Assembly: GCA_964627845.1 (NCBI GenBank)
Contig: CAZVKL010000008.1
Span: forward strand, 1-37,309
DNA from: DUUI01 sp964627845
Lineage (GTDB): Bacteria; Bacillota_I; Bacilli_A; Erysipelotrichales; Erysipelotrichaceae
Reading direction: 5' to 3'
Length of the DNA stretch: 37,309 nucleotides
The notes under the pieces are model-generated. The model made no database searches. It had not been told where the DNA came from and saw only the letters and a list, made by a program, of their open reading frames with translations. Below, in pieces: positions 6,871-14,527 of this stretch; the first letter of the stretch is position 1; each line of letters opens with the position of its first letter. The position numbers and the translations under genes are program-made.

Positions 6871-7863
6871 TTACCAAGCAATCGTATGAACTTCTTGGTT
6901 GAGGTATTCAACCCATTTTGGATCTTCAACTTTAAGGACTGTCAACGAAATACCAGCCATATCAATAGCCGTCATGTAATCACCAACCATTGTTTTAGCC
7001 ACTTTAATATTATCTTCTTTAAGTTTCTCTAAAACATCATTCGCAAATACATATTGTTCCATTAGAGGGGTTGCACCCATACCATTAACTAAGACAACAA
7101 TTTCTGTTTCTGCATCAAGTGCTAGTTCTTTCTTAATCTTTTCATAGAACTCTTCCATCATTTCTTTCGATGTATGTAGTTTTTCTTTACGATAACCAGG
7201 CTCACCATGAATACCAATACCAAATTCAATTTCATCTTCTTCTAAATCAAATCCTTTTTTACCAGATTCAGGTGTTGTTGCTGCAGAGAGCGCAAGCCCT
7301 AAACTCGCAAGATTAGCAACTAGCTTTTCAGCCACTTCCTTGATTTCTTGAAGGCTCGCACCATTTTCAGCAAGTGCCCCAAGAATTTTGTGAACTAAGA
7401 CAGTTCCAGCAACGCCACGACGCCCTTCTGTCCAAGTAGAGTCTTCAACGGCGATATCATCATTCACGACAATGTAGTCAACTTCAATATCATCTTCTTC
7501 TTTTGCCATTTCAGCAGCCATTTCAAAGTTCATGACATCTCCCGTATAGTTCTTAACAACCATAAAGACGCCCGCTCCCTTATCAGCAGCCTTGATACCT
7601 TCATAAACTTGATCGACAGATGGAGATGTAAAGACAGCACCACAAACAGCAGCCGCTAACATTCCTTGACCAACAAAACCAGCATGTGATGGTTCATGTC
7701 CACTTCCACCACCTGAAATAAGACCTACCTTATTCTCGCCTTCATAATTACGAGCAATAACATCCGTCCCTTCAACGCGATGAACAAGGTCATGATGCGC
7801 CGCTGCTAATCCATCTAACATTTCATTAACAACATCTTCAGCTCTATTAATTATCTTTTTCAT
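6871..7863 (-). CDS. dhaK: Dihydroxyacetone kinase substrate-binding subunit DhaK
   Basis: A 330-residue Dak1-type subunit that binds dihydroxyacetone covalently and yields DHAP, entering glycolysis at the triose level (gap is encoded in this window). It contains LISGGGSGHEPSHAGFVG (about residues 47-64), AAVCGAVFTSPS and, near residue 215, GIHGEPG, whose His forms the hemiaminal with the substrate. The ATG at 7863 has GGAGG eight bases upstream. A longer frame to 7902 would place its extra codons across the ribosome site and promoter. It is first in a tight dhaK-dhaL-dhaM operon with a terminator at each end. No dehydrogenase or DhaS/DhaQ-type regulator is adjacent. Confidence 0.94.
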   Translation of the reverse strand: MKKIINRAEDVVNEMLDGLAAAHHDLVHRVEGTDVIARNYEGENKVGLISGGGSGHEPSHAGFVGQGMLAAAVCGAVFTSPSVDQVYEGIKAADKGAGVFMVVKNYTGDVMNFEMAAEMAKEEDDIEVDYIVVNDDIAVEDSTWTEGRRGVAGTVLVHKILGALAENGASLQEIKEVAEKLVANLASLGLALSAATTPESGKKGFDLEEDEIEFGIGIHGEPGYRKEKLHTSKEMMEEFYEKIKKELALDAETEIVVLVNGMGATPLMEQYVFANDVLEKLKEDNIKVAKTMVGDYMTAIDMAGISLTVLKVEDPKWVEYLNQEVHTIAW

Positions 7864-7885
7864 GAGAATCCTCCTTTTTTCTCTT

Positions 7886-7911
7886 AGCCCTATTATAGAC
7901 AATTAAGGGCT
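7886..7911. promoter_or_regulatory. Inverted repeat flanking the dhaK -10 box, possible operator
   Basis: AGCCCT (7886-7891) and AGGGCT (7906-7911) form a 6-bp inverted repeat with a 14-base spacer that contains the -10 element. A dimeric repressor bound here would cover the promoter. No regulator gene is in view; it is inferred from position. Confidence 0.35.
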
Positions 7912-7920
7912 TACATTCAA
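7892..7920 (-). promoter_or_regulatory. dhaKLM promoter
   Basis: On the minus strand TTGAAT (7915-7920), a 17-base spacer and TATAAT (7892-7897) precede the dhaK ribosome site by about 20 bases. A good sigma-A match. Confidence 0.75.
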
Positions 7921-7932
7921 TGAAATGACCAA

Positions 7933-7954
7933 TAAAAAGGAGACCGAAGTCTCC
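7933..7954 (-). terminator. Terminator after the baeRF gene
   Basis: GGAGAC-TTCG-GTCTCC on the minus strand (a cUUCGg tetraloop hairpin) followed by TTTTT. It is placed five bases after the upstream gene's stop. Confidence 0.88.
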
Positions 7955-7959
7955 AATAT

Positions 7960-8991
7960 TTAATATCGATTAATCGCAACCACAGGGTGTTGTATCGTAT
8001 CAAGGAAATGCACTTCAACTCCTGTTTCTTGTGAATCTAAAATGAGTTGATTATATTGTGCTTCATGCTCATCTTTAATTAGCAATATTCCAACTTTACC
8101 CACTTTCATATCCTCTTTAATCGCCTCTAAATCATTACTGACGAGTCGCTGATCATAAGCATGCGCCAATTTGTTCTCATAGAAATCACGATTTTCCTTA
8201 TTTTCCTGTTTTAAGAATTCCTTAATTTCTGATGTCAATTCCTCTTGATCCATATCTTTTAATGGTTTTTCAATACCGCTCGCATCAAAATCAGTCAGCT
8301 TTGTAAACTCAGCAACATTATCAGTAGTACCAAAGATAACAATTGGCAGTTGATTATCTTTGAAGAATTCACTAAATTCTCTATTTAAATATCTAAAATA
8401 TTTAACTCGATCCATATCAATTTCTTCCCCACTAGAACGATGGCCATGCCATGATCCAGTACTTGAGAAATTTAAGTTTGAGTCCGCATCAAAATCATCA
8501 TAAAGTTCAGTAAACTCATCAATGATGTGATCAAGCTCAATCTTTTCTTGTCCATATTGATCAATCTGATAATACCCATAAGAATCTTTACGAATATCAA
8601 TCGCATGAACCAGTTGATATTTGTCATAATATGCCATCAGCGGCATTAAGTTTAAGATTTCATCCACAACCACACTCTCTTTAACTGGTTGTGGGATTTT
8701 AACCGTTTCAATCTTGTCCCTGGTGACATAGACTAACAAGCCTTCTAAAGTGGTATTAAATAACTCTCTATCCGCTTGTATATCTTCTAATTGATTTAAA
8801 TAAATATCTGCCTCCGCTTGGTTCATTGTCTCTAACAGTTTCTTCTGCGCTTGAGCAATAAGATTCTTAAAGACAATCGGATCCTGCTTATTATCGGGTT
8901 GGGTCCGGTGAGTTGGTAGACTTAATGATACTTTAAGTCCCGGGTCTTGATTAAGACTCAGTAATTCTTGAATTTTTGACTTTTCTAACAT
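7960..8991 (-). CDS. baeRF-type protein (bacterial archaeo-eukaryotic release factor family)
   Basis: A 343-residue soluble protein of unknown cellular role. The N-terminus LKVSLSLPTHRTQPDNKQDP followed by FKNLIAQAQKKLL is typical of the baeRF families, relatives of eRF1 and Pelota that are thought to act at the ribosome. Further blocks are LLVYVTRD (about 85), FSSTGSWHGHR with a His-rich loop (about 175) and a C-terminal VGILLIKDE strand resembling an L7Ae-like domain. No eRF1 GGQ motif is present, so peptide release is not expected. It is a monocistronic gene with its own TATAAT, an AAGGAG ribosome site and a terminator. I cannot tell which baeRF subfamily it belongs to. Confidence 0.72.
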   Translation of the reverse strand: MLEKSKIQELLSLNQDPGLKVSLSLPTHRTQPDNKQDPIVFKNLIAQAQKKLLETMNQAEADIYLNQLEDIQADRELFNTTLEGLLVYVTRDKIETVKIPQPVKESVVVDEILNLMPLMAYYDKYQLVHAIDIRKDSYGYYQIDQYGQEKIELDHIIDEFTELYDDFDADSNLNFSSTGSWHGHRSSGEEIDMDRVKYFRYLNREFSEFFKDNQLPIVIFGTTDNVAEFTKLTDFDASGIEKPLKDMDQEELTSEIKEFLKQENKENRDFYENKLAHAYDQRLVSNDLEAIKEDMKVGKVGILLIKDEHEAQYNQLILDSQETGVEVHFLDTIQHPVVAINRY

Positions 8992-9015
8992 ATTTTTCTC
9001 CTTCTCTACACTTTA

Positions 9016-9021
9016 ATTATA
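9016..9021 (-). promoter_or_regulatory. -10 box of the baeRF gene
   Basis: A perfect TATAAT on the minus strand about 25 bases before the ATG at 8991. The corresponding -35 (TTTATT at 17 bases) is poor. It lies just after the sigH terminator, so the gene needs its own promoter. Confidence 0.5.
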
Positions 9022-9053
9022 AAGGATTAAACATGACCAATAAAGAAATGTAC

Positions 9054-9079
9054 AAAAAAGTGGATTCATTAGAATCCAC
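9054..9079 (-). terminator. sigH terminator containing the sigH stop codon
   Basis: GTGGATTC / GAATCCAC forms an 8-bp stem and is followed on the minus strand by TTTTTT. The 4-base loop contains the TAA stop of sigH (9069-9071), and the 5' arm encodes the last residues, so the hairpin overlaps the coding sequence. Confidence 0.85.
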
Positions 9080-9674
9080 CCTTTAGTTCTTGTTTCACTA
9101 ACCGTCTAATTTTTTGAAGAATATTATCCACTTTCTTAGGCGTCAAGTTTGTATCCTGAGAAATCTCTTGATACGAAATACCATCATTTCTCAATTGAAA
9201 GACCTGTTTTTCAACTGGTTTCAATTTCGAAATAACCTCCAGTGTCACTTTCTCAATCTCTTGATAATTTGCCATTGGTTGTGGTTGATACCAAACCTTC
9301 TCTTCAGCTACCACATCCATCAAGATCAGCGAATCATCACTGGAAATAGGATATTGTAGCGAATAACACCGATCCAATAATCCAAAGGATAAAGAACGAT
9401 GTTTTCGAACCAAAAGTCTTGCGCTAGAGGTTACACATCGATACAAATACGATGAGAAACTCGCTTCCTTATCATGGCGATAAGAATCAATCGCAATCAC
9501 TAAAGTAATCAAACCTTCTTGATAGGCATCATCAACGCTAAAACAAACACTGGAAAAGTTATAGCAGACTTGATGAATGGCAGAAAACATCAGCTTTCGG
9601 TATTCATTTTCAATGAGTTGAAAACAATGGAATGGATTCATCCGGTAGTAATACAAAAGTTCATAGTCGTACAT
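9069..9674 (-). CDS. sigH: Sigma-70 family factor, SigH-like by position
   Basis: A 201-residue alternative sigma factor. Region 2 is at about 18-95, with DDAYQEGLITLVIAIDSY and the core -10 recognition segment FSSYLYRCVTSSARLLVRKH. Region 4 is at about 140-195, with LKPVEKQVFQLRNDGISYQEIS and a helix-turn-helix ending in KKVDNILQKIRRLVK. Its position after cysS, mrnC and rlmB is that of B. subtilis sigH (early sporulation and competence), although yacP is missing and the sequence is diverged. The start at 9674 has GAGG about nine bases upstream; an ATG at residue 12 is an alternative. What it controls here is unknown, and ECF-like or SigI-like roles cannot be excluded. Confidence 0.75.
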   Translation of the reverse strand: MYDYELLYYYRMNPFHCFQLIENEYRKLMFSAIHQVCYNFSSVCFSVDDAYQEGLITLVIAIDSYRHDKEASFSSYLYRCVTSSARLLVRKHRSLSFGLLDRCYSLQYPISSDDSLILMDVVAEEKVWYQPQPMANYQEIEKVTLEVISKLKPVEKQVFQLRNDGISYQEISQDTNLTPKKVDNILQKIRRLVKQELKGGF

Positions 9675-9694
9675 AGGCCCCCACCTCTTCTTAA

Positions 9695-10414
9695 CTATTC
9701 TATTGGTATTCTTTTCTCAATAATGCTATAAAGCATTACTGCGGTTGCTACCGAAACATTCAGTGAATTGACACTGCCCCTCATAAAAATTTTGGCACGA
9801 TAATCACATTCCTTTTTCAAATTACTACTAATGCCTTTCTTTTCAGAACCAACAATTAACACTAGCGGACGATCAGAAGGAATAAGACGATAATCCTGGC
9901 TCTCGGTATTATCAAGTCCCACTATCCAAAATCCCTTCTCTTTTAAAGTCTTAACTGCCTGAGTAAGGTTAGTCACAATTGACACCGGAACTGTTTCAAT
10001 CGCACCCGTAGAGACTCTAGCAACGGTACTATTGAGTGTAACACTCCTATTCTTAGGAATAATGACACCCCCAGCGCCTACCCCATCACAAGTTCTTAGA
10101 ATCGCACCCAAGTTATGTGGATCTTCCAGTTGATCACACATAACAATAATTGGATTTGACTCCATATTGAGTGATTCAATTAAATCATTTAACTCAATAT
10201 CCTTATAATCTGGTACTTCAGCAATCACTCCTTGATGGGTTCCATTCACTAGCTTATCTGCTACTTTTGCCGGAATCATTTCAACATCAATATTCGCTGC
10301 TTTAGCCAATCGCTCTATTTCAGGTTGTTTCGAAACCAATAAAATCTTTTTTATCTCGTGTTTTTGTTTTAATCGCTCCAACACACTATTCTTGGAGTAA
10401 ATGAATTGTCTCAT
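9695..10414 (-). CDS. rlmB: 23S rRNA (guanosine-2'-O-)-methyltransferase RlmB/TrmH family
   Basis: A 239-residue SPOUT methyltransferase using SAM to 2'-O-methylate rRNA. The N-terminal 70 residues form the L30e-like substrate-binding domain (KNSVLERLKQKHEIKKILLV). The catalytic knot has the three TrmH motifs: DPHNLGAILRTCDGVGA (about 117-133), LVLIVGSEKKGIS (about 186) and RGSVNSLNVSVATAVML (about 215-231). It overlaps the end of mrnC by 29 bases, as in the B. subtilis yacO cluster. B. subtilis RlmB acts on G2251-equivalent; target choice here is assumed from synteny. Confidence 0.92.
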   Translation of the reverse strand: MRQFIYSKNSVLERLKQKHEIKKILLVSKQPEIERLAKAANIDVEMIPAKVADKLVNGTHQGVIAEVPDYKDIELNDLIESLNMESNPIIVMCDQLEDPHNLGAILRTCDGVGAGGVIIPKNRSVTLNSTVARVSTGAIETVPVSIVTNLTQAVKTLKEKGFWIVGLDNTESQDYRLIPSDRPLVLIVGSEKKGISSNLKKECDYRAKIFMRGSVNSLNVSVATAVMLYSIIEKRIPIE

Positions 10415-10793
10415 ACTTCTCCTTCTGGAACGTTTTATATTTGTCCCACATTTGTTCTAAACGCTCATGTTGATTCTCTAAATACCAATATCCCCACAAA
10501 GCCTCTAACCCCGTCGAATATTTATAAGAATTAATATCTGCATTTTTTGCTTTAGAATGGAATTTGTAATTATACGCCCTTCTAAAGATCGCAAGCTCTT
10601 GTTGGGTTAAGGACTCTTGATTGATAATCTCTTTAATAAACTCAGCTTGAGCCACTGCTGAAACAAACTTAATTGATTCATCCAATAACCGCTGCGGTTT
10701 AGAAATTCCTTTATTAACCAAATATTCTCTCACCTGTAATGATAAAACAGCATCCCCAATATAGGCAAGTACTTGTGCTGATTTATTGATCAT
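10386..10793 (-). CDS. mrnC: Mini-ribonuclease III (23S rRNA maturation)
   Basis: A 135-residue RNase III catalytic domain without a dsRNA-binding domain. In Firmicutes this homodimer trims 23S rRNA ends. Key acidic residues are seen in AYIGDAVLSLQVREYL (Asp near residue 14) and in TGLEALWGYWYL (Glu near residue 96), with RRAYNYKFHSKAKN between. It starts in an ATGA overlap with the cysS stop and overlaps rlmB downstream, so cysS, mrnC and rlmB are translationally linked. Confidence 0.93.
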   Translation of the reverse strand: MINKSAQVLAYIGDAVLSLQVREYLVNKGISKPQRLLDESIKFVSAVAQAEFIKEIINQESLTQQELAIFRRAYNYKFHSKAKNADINSYKYSTGLEALWGYWYLENQHERLEQMWDKYKTFQKEKYETIHLLQE

Positions 10794-12124
10794 AATATCC
10801 CTTGATCACTAAGTTGAGCTCTTAACTTATCCGCAACCTCAAAGTTCTTCTCTTTTTTAGCCAATTCCCATTGTTGAACTAATTGTCGTTGTTGACGATC
10901 TAAATCAACAAAATCAAACTCGATACCTAATATAAATAACATTTGACGAACACTATTAAATAAACCCGATATCTCATCCAGGTCTTTCTCTTTGGTGCGC
11001 AATGCCTGATTAAGTTCTTTAACCACTTCAAATAAGGCACTGATCGCATTAGGTGTATTCAAGTCATCTTTCATCGGTTCTAAAAAGCGATTAAAGTGAT
11101 CCACATCAAACTGATCCCCTAAACGATTTTCTAACTGTAAAATTAAATGCGCTTGTTTCATCGGTAAATACACTTTATTTAGCTCAGACTGCGCTTGTTC
11201 AATGGTGTCATCCGTAAGATTAAAGGTTTGGCGATAATGAGGGCTCACCAGTAACCAACGCACCACATTAGACCCTAATTGTTCAATGATATCTTTCGCT
11301 AGACGGACATTCCCTAAGGATTTTGACATCTTTTCACCATCCACATTAATCATGGCATTGTGCACCCAGTAATTGGCTAGATCAGAATCATGACTGGCAC
11401 AATTTTGAGCCACTTCATTTTCATGGTGAGGGAATTTTAAGTCTTGACCACCCCCATGAATATCAATTTTAGAAGTATTAAACTCTTGATGAATCATGAC
11501 GACACATTCAGTGTGCCATCCAGGACGACCTTGTCCCCAAGGTGAATCCCATTTAATCCCATCATCCTCTGTTTTTTTCCACAACACAAAATCTAATGGA
11601 TTGTCCTTGTTTTGGTTTTCCTCAATCCGAGCACCCACCATTAATTCATCTAATATTTGATGCGATAAACTTCCATAATTATCAACCGCATCAATCTTAA
11701 AGTAGACATCGCCATTGGATTCATAAGCAACACCCAAATCAATTAAGTTTTCGATGTAATCAATGATTGCCTCAATGGTTTGAGTCACCCTAGGTGTTTG
11801 ATCTGGAATATCGGCATTAAGTTGACGACGAACTTGTTCATAGGCTTTGATATATTGTTCAGATATTTCTTTTTCCGATCGATTTTCTTGTTTGGCTTGT
11901 TTGATGATTTTATCATCAATATCTGTATAATTGGAGACAAAATGAACTTGATAACCCAACGCTTCAAAAACCTTTTTAAGCGTATCAAAAACAGCAATTG
12001 GTCGTGCGTTACCAATATGGGCATGATTATAAACAGTGGGTCCACAAACATACAGACTCACTTCATTTTCTTTTAATGGGACGAATTTTTCAATTTTATT
12101 TGAACGAGTATTAAATAATTGCAT
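10790..12124 (-). CDS. cysS: Cysteinyl-tRNA synthetase
   Basis: A class Ia aminoacyl-tRNA synthetase charging tRNA-Cys. At 444 residues it is slightly shorter than the B. subtilis enzyme, with a compact C-terminus. Visible motifs are the zinc-site Cys and ATP site CGPTVYNHAHIGNARP (about 28-43, HIGH-like HIGN), GWHTECVVM with further zinc ligands, GGGQDLKFPHHENE (about 225) and KMSKSLGN (about 262). It ends in TGA, which shows that UGA is a stop in this genome. GGAG lies before the ATG. It starts 67 bases after gap, behind the gap terminator, so transcription must come from readthrough or from a promoter that I cannot resolve. No T-box leader fits in that space. Confidence 0.96.
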   Translation of the reverse strand: MQLFNTRSNKIEKFVPLKENEVSLYVCGPTVYNHAHIGNARPIAVFDTLKKVFEALGYQVHFVSNYTDIDDKIIKQAKQENRSEKEISEQYIKAYEQVRRQLNADIPDQTPRVTQTIEAIIDYIENLIDLGVAYESNGDVYFKIDAVDNYGSLSHQILDELMVGARIEENQNKDNPLDFVLWKKTEDDGIKWDSPWGQGRPGWHTECVVMIHQEFNTSKIDIHGGGQDLKFPHHENEVAQNCASHDSDLANYWVHNAMINVDGEKMSKSLGNVRLAKDIIEQLGSNVVRWLLVSPHYRQTFNLTDDTIEQAQSELNKVYLPMKQAHLILQLENRLGDQFDVDHFNRFLEPMKDDLNTPNAISALFEVVKELNQALRTKEKDLDEISGLFNSVRQMLFILGIEFDFVDLDRQQRQLVQQWELAKKEKNFEVADKLRAQLSDQGIL

Positions 12125-12137
12125 AAGCTCTCCAATC

Positions 12138-12169
12138 TAAAAACAAAAAGAGGAATCGCTTCCTCTTTT
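12138..12169 (-). terminator. gap terminator
   Basis: AAAAGAGGAA / TTCCTCTTTT is a 10-bp stem with a TCGC loop, then T-rich sequence on the minus strand, in the short space between gap and cysS. Readthrough past it may feed the cysS cluster. Confidence 0.85.
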
Positions 12170-12191
12170 ATTAACAGTACTTCAATTAGTT

Positions 12192-13196
12192 TTACTTTTG
12201 AGAAACTAAGAATTTAGCTGTACGGATTAATTGATAAGTATAAGAAGCTTCATTATCATACCAAGCAGCAATCTTAACTAAGTTAACTCCGCCAACTGTA
12301 GATACTTTAGTTTGAGTTGCATCAAATAATGATCCATAACTCATACCAATGATATCAGAAGACACAAGTGGTTCTTCAGTATAACCATAAGATTCGTTAG
12401 CAGCATTCTTCATTGCTTCATTAACGCTTTCAACTGTAGCGTCTTTTTCAACAACAGCCACTAATTCTGTTAAAGAACCAGTGATTACTGGAACACGTTG
12501 TGCAGCTCCATCTAATACACCATCTAATTCAGGAATAACAAGACCGATTGCTTTCGCAGCCCCTGTAGAGTTAGGGATAATGTTTGCTGCAGCAGCACGA
12601 GCGCGACGTAAGTCACCTTTACGGTGAGGTGCATCTAAAGTGTTTTGGTCATTTGTATAAGCGTGGATAGTCGTCATAGTACCAGTTTTGATAGTAAATT
12701 CATCATGAAGTACTTTCGCCATAGGTGCTAAGCAGTTTGTTGTACAAGATGCAGCAGAAATAATTTCTTCAGAACCATCTAGTGTATCGTGGTTAACATT
12801 GAATACGATTGTTTCAACATCACTTCCTGCAGGAGCAGAAACGATAACTTTTTTAGCGCCAGCTTCGATATGTGCATGCGCTTTTTCTTTAGAAGTGAAA
12901 AGTCCAGTACATTCTAGAACTACATCAACTCCTAATTCACCCCAAGGTAAATCAGCTGGGTTTTTCTCAGAATAAATTTTTACATCTTTACCATTAACAA
13001 CGATTCCTTCGTCATTATAAGTTACGTCTTCTTCAAAACGTCCTTGAGCCGTATCATACTTAAGTAAATGAGCCAATGTTTTAGCATCAGTTAAATCATT
13101 AATAGCAACTACTTCAACGTCAGCATCATTGTGCATTAAACGATAAGCAAGTCTTCCAATACGTCCAAATCCATTAATTGCAATTTTTGTCGTCAT
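12192..13196 (-). CDS. gap: Glyceraldehyde-3-phosphate dehydrogenase
   Basis: The NAD-dependent glycolytic enzyme that converts G3P-aldehyde to 1,3-bisphosphoglycerate; it is the shared route downstream of DHAP from both glycerol pathways in this window. The 334-residue protein begins with the Rossmann motif KIAINGFGRIGRLAYR, carries the catalytic Cys in SAASCTTNCLAPMAKVL (about 148-164), the phosphate-binding HAYTNDQNTLD and the C-terminal WYDNEASYTYQ. The ATG at 13196 has GGAGG nine bases upstream; a longer frame to 13223 reaches into the promoter and is rejected. It is monocistronic with its own strong promoter and terminator. Confidence 0.97.
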   Translation of the reverse strand: MTTKIAINGFGRIGRLAYRLMHNDADVEVVAINDLTDAKTLAHLLKYDTAQGRFEEDVTYNDEGIVVNGKDVKIYSEKNPADLPWGELGVDVVLECTGLFTSKEKAHAHIEAGAKKVIVSAPAGSDVETIVFNVNHDTLDGSEEIISAASCTTNCLAPMAKVLHDEFTIKTGTMTTIHAYTNDQNTLDAPHRKGDLRRARAAAANIIPNSTGAAKAIGLVIPELDGVLDGAAQRVPVITGSLTELVAVVEKDATVESVNEAMKNAANESYGYTEEPLVSSDIIGMSYGSLFDATQTKVSTVGGVNLVKIAAWYDNEASYTYQLIRTAKFLVSQK

Positions 13197-13225
13197 AATT
13201 TTCGTCCTCCTTAAACAACACATTC

Positions 13226-13255
13226 ATTATAGACCATTCTATACAAAAGTGTCAA
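13226..13255 (-). promoter_or_regulatory. gap promoter
   Basis: On the minus strand TTGACA (13250-13255), an 18-base spacer and TATAAT (13226-13231): two perfect hexamers, which fits a highly expressed glycolytic gene. Confidence 0.85.
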
Positions 13256-13352
13256 CGAAACAACCATATTTGTGAACTTTTTGGCTAATAAAATTCCCCA
13301 ATAAATAGTGAATTTTAACCCTCTTTTTAATGTAAGGGCATCCACCTCTTCA

Positions 13353-14270
13353 TTAATAAAAATCAGTATTAAATAGCGGTTTAGAAAATGCCTTCATGGC
13401 CGAGTCAGCACTTTTCACTTTAACTTTAAATAATCGGTCAAAAAGTTGTGAATCATTCAATTTCACAAGCATACTCGACTCATTTCTTAAATGAATGGCA
13501 CCCATGAGTTTCTCTAAGTTCTCAACCATACTCACATGAACCTCAAGTCGAGGATACTTCGACATTACATACGATAGAATTTTTATCATTGAAGCGGTAT
13601 CTTTATACAACACTTCATCGACAATAACATCTTGATCATGAACAACCATTCTTAAATGAGCCACCATTTCTTGTTGTTGATTGTATAAAGAAACATATTG
13701 GCCATTTTCAGCAGCAACAATCTTCATCATTTTTTCATAATAAGACTCATCTCTGACAAAATAGCCATTAAAGAATTTGGTAAAGTATTGATACAATTCG
13801 ACATTATCCTTTAATTCCTGAGAAATCTTAATACCAACTGAATCCATCGGCTTAATCATCGAACGCTTTACTTGGTAAACACGTTGTTGATAGACCGGTT
13901 CAAAACCAAATTGAGCATACACCTCTGGACTATACGCCTGAGTGAGCGTCAATACATAGTTATACTCCAAATCTTTTAAGACGTAATTCATCAACGTTTT
14001 CATATGACCTTGGTGACGGTATTCTTCAATTGTATAAACTCCAACGATAAAAGCCACATCAATAACCTTTTGATGCAACACCATTTGTTTAGGATGGACC
14101 ATTAAAGACGAAACAATCTGATTATCAATAATTAACACATAGCAATTTTCTGGTTTAAAGACAAATTCAAAATAGGCATCAATCGATCCATAGTCGTCAA
14201 ATTTAAAAACGTCTTTCCACTGAAGATACAGGGTTTCCGTATCACTTGGTTTTGCGACTCGAATTAACAT
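13353..14270 (-). CDS. GNAT family acetyltransferase, Eis-like
   Basis: A 305-residue protein with an N-terminal GNAT domain. The acetyl-CoA loop is in VGVYTIEEYRHQGHMKTLMN (about residues 72-91, R-x-x-G-x-M pattern), followed by YAQFGFEPVYQQRVYQV, typical of the fold's end. The extra C-terminal half (about 150-305) has no motif that I recognise but matches the layout of Eis-type enzymes, which have tandem GNAT folds and a sterol-carrier-like tail. It is last in the lgt-whiA cluster, its ATG sharing one base with the upstream TAA. The substrate is unknown and no clear terminator follows. Confidence 0.72.
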   Translation of the reverse strand: MLIRVAKPSDTETLYLQWKDVFKFDDYGSIDAYFEFVFKPENCYVLIIDNQIVSSLMVHPKQMVLHQKVIDVAFIVGVYTIEEYRHQGHMKTLMNYVLKDLEYNYVLTLTQAYSPEVYAQFGFEPVYQQRVYQVKRSMIKPMDSVGIKISQELKDNVELYQYFTKFFNGYFVRDESYYEKMMKIVAAENGQYVSLYNQQQEMVAHLRMVVHDQDVIVDEVLYKDTASMIKILSYVMSKYPRLEVHVSMVENLEKLMGAIHLRNESSMLVKLNDSQLFDRLFKVKVKSADSAMKAFSKPLFNTDFY

Positions 14271-14527
14271 TAGTCTACTTCCCTTGCTTCAAAATCAGCA
14301 TCAATCACATCACCCTGAACTTCACGATTGGTTCTTTGTCGTGGTTGTTCATGCATTTGATCGAAATTTGGTCGATAGGTTGGCTGGTTGTCTTTTGTAA
14401 AAACCGATTTAATTAATACATATAAAATAAAAATGACAATTAGTGGCCATAACGCTCTAATCAACCAGACTAGCGCAAATAAAATTAAAAAGATAAAAAT
14501 TAAACCGGATATATTAAACTGTCTCAT
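14270..14527 (-). CDS. Small membrane protein downstream of whiA, function unknown
   Basis: An 85-residue protein with a single long hydrophobic stretch (about residues 7-42; LIFIFLILFALVWLIRALWP then VIFILYVLIKS), probably two membrane passes, and a hydrophilic, Gln/Arg-rich then acidic tail. I place the start at the ATG at 14527 because AAGGAG lies about ten bases upstream; the frame is open to 14545. It overlaps the end of whiA by 14 bases and the next start by one. In B. subtilis crh occupies this slot, but nothing here resembles an HPr-like protein. No function is assigned. Confidence 0.6.
   Translation of the reverse strand: MRQFNISGLIFIFLILFALVWLIRALWPLIVIFILYVLIKSVFTKDNQPTYRPNFDQMHEQPRQRTNREVQGDVIDADFEAREVD

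Noticed and set aside
12125..12191. Possible T-box leader for cysS
   Set aside because: Only 67 bases, and they hold the gap terminator; no room for a T-box structure.
13256..13352. AAAATTC / GAATTTT repeat as a terminator for the lgt-GNAT cluster
   Set aside because: Long AT loop and no T run on the minus strand; not convincing.
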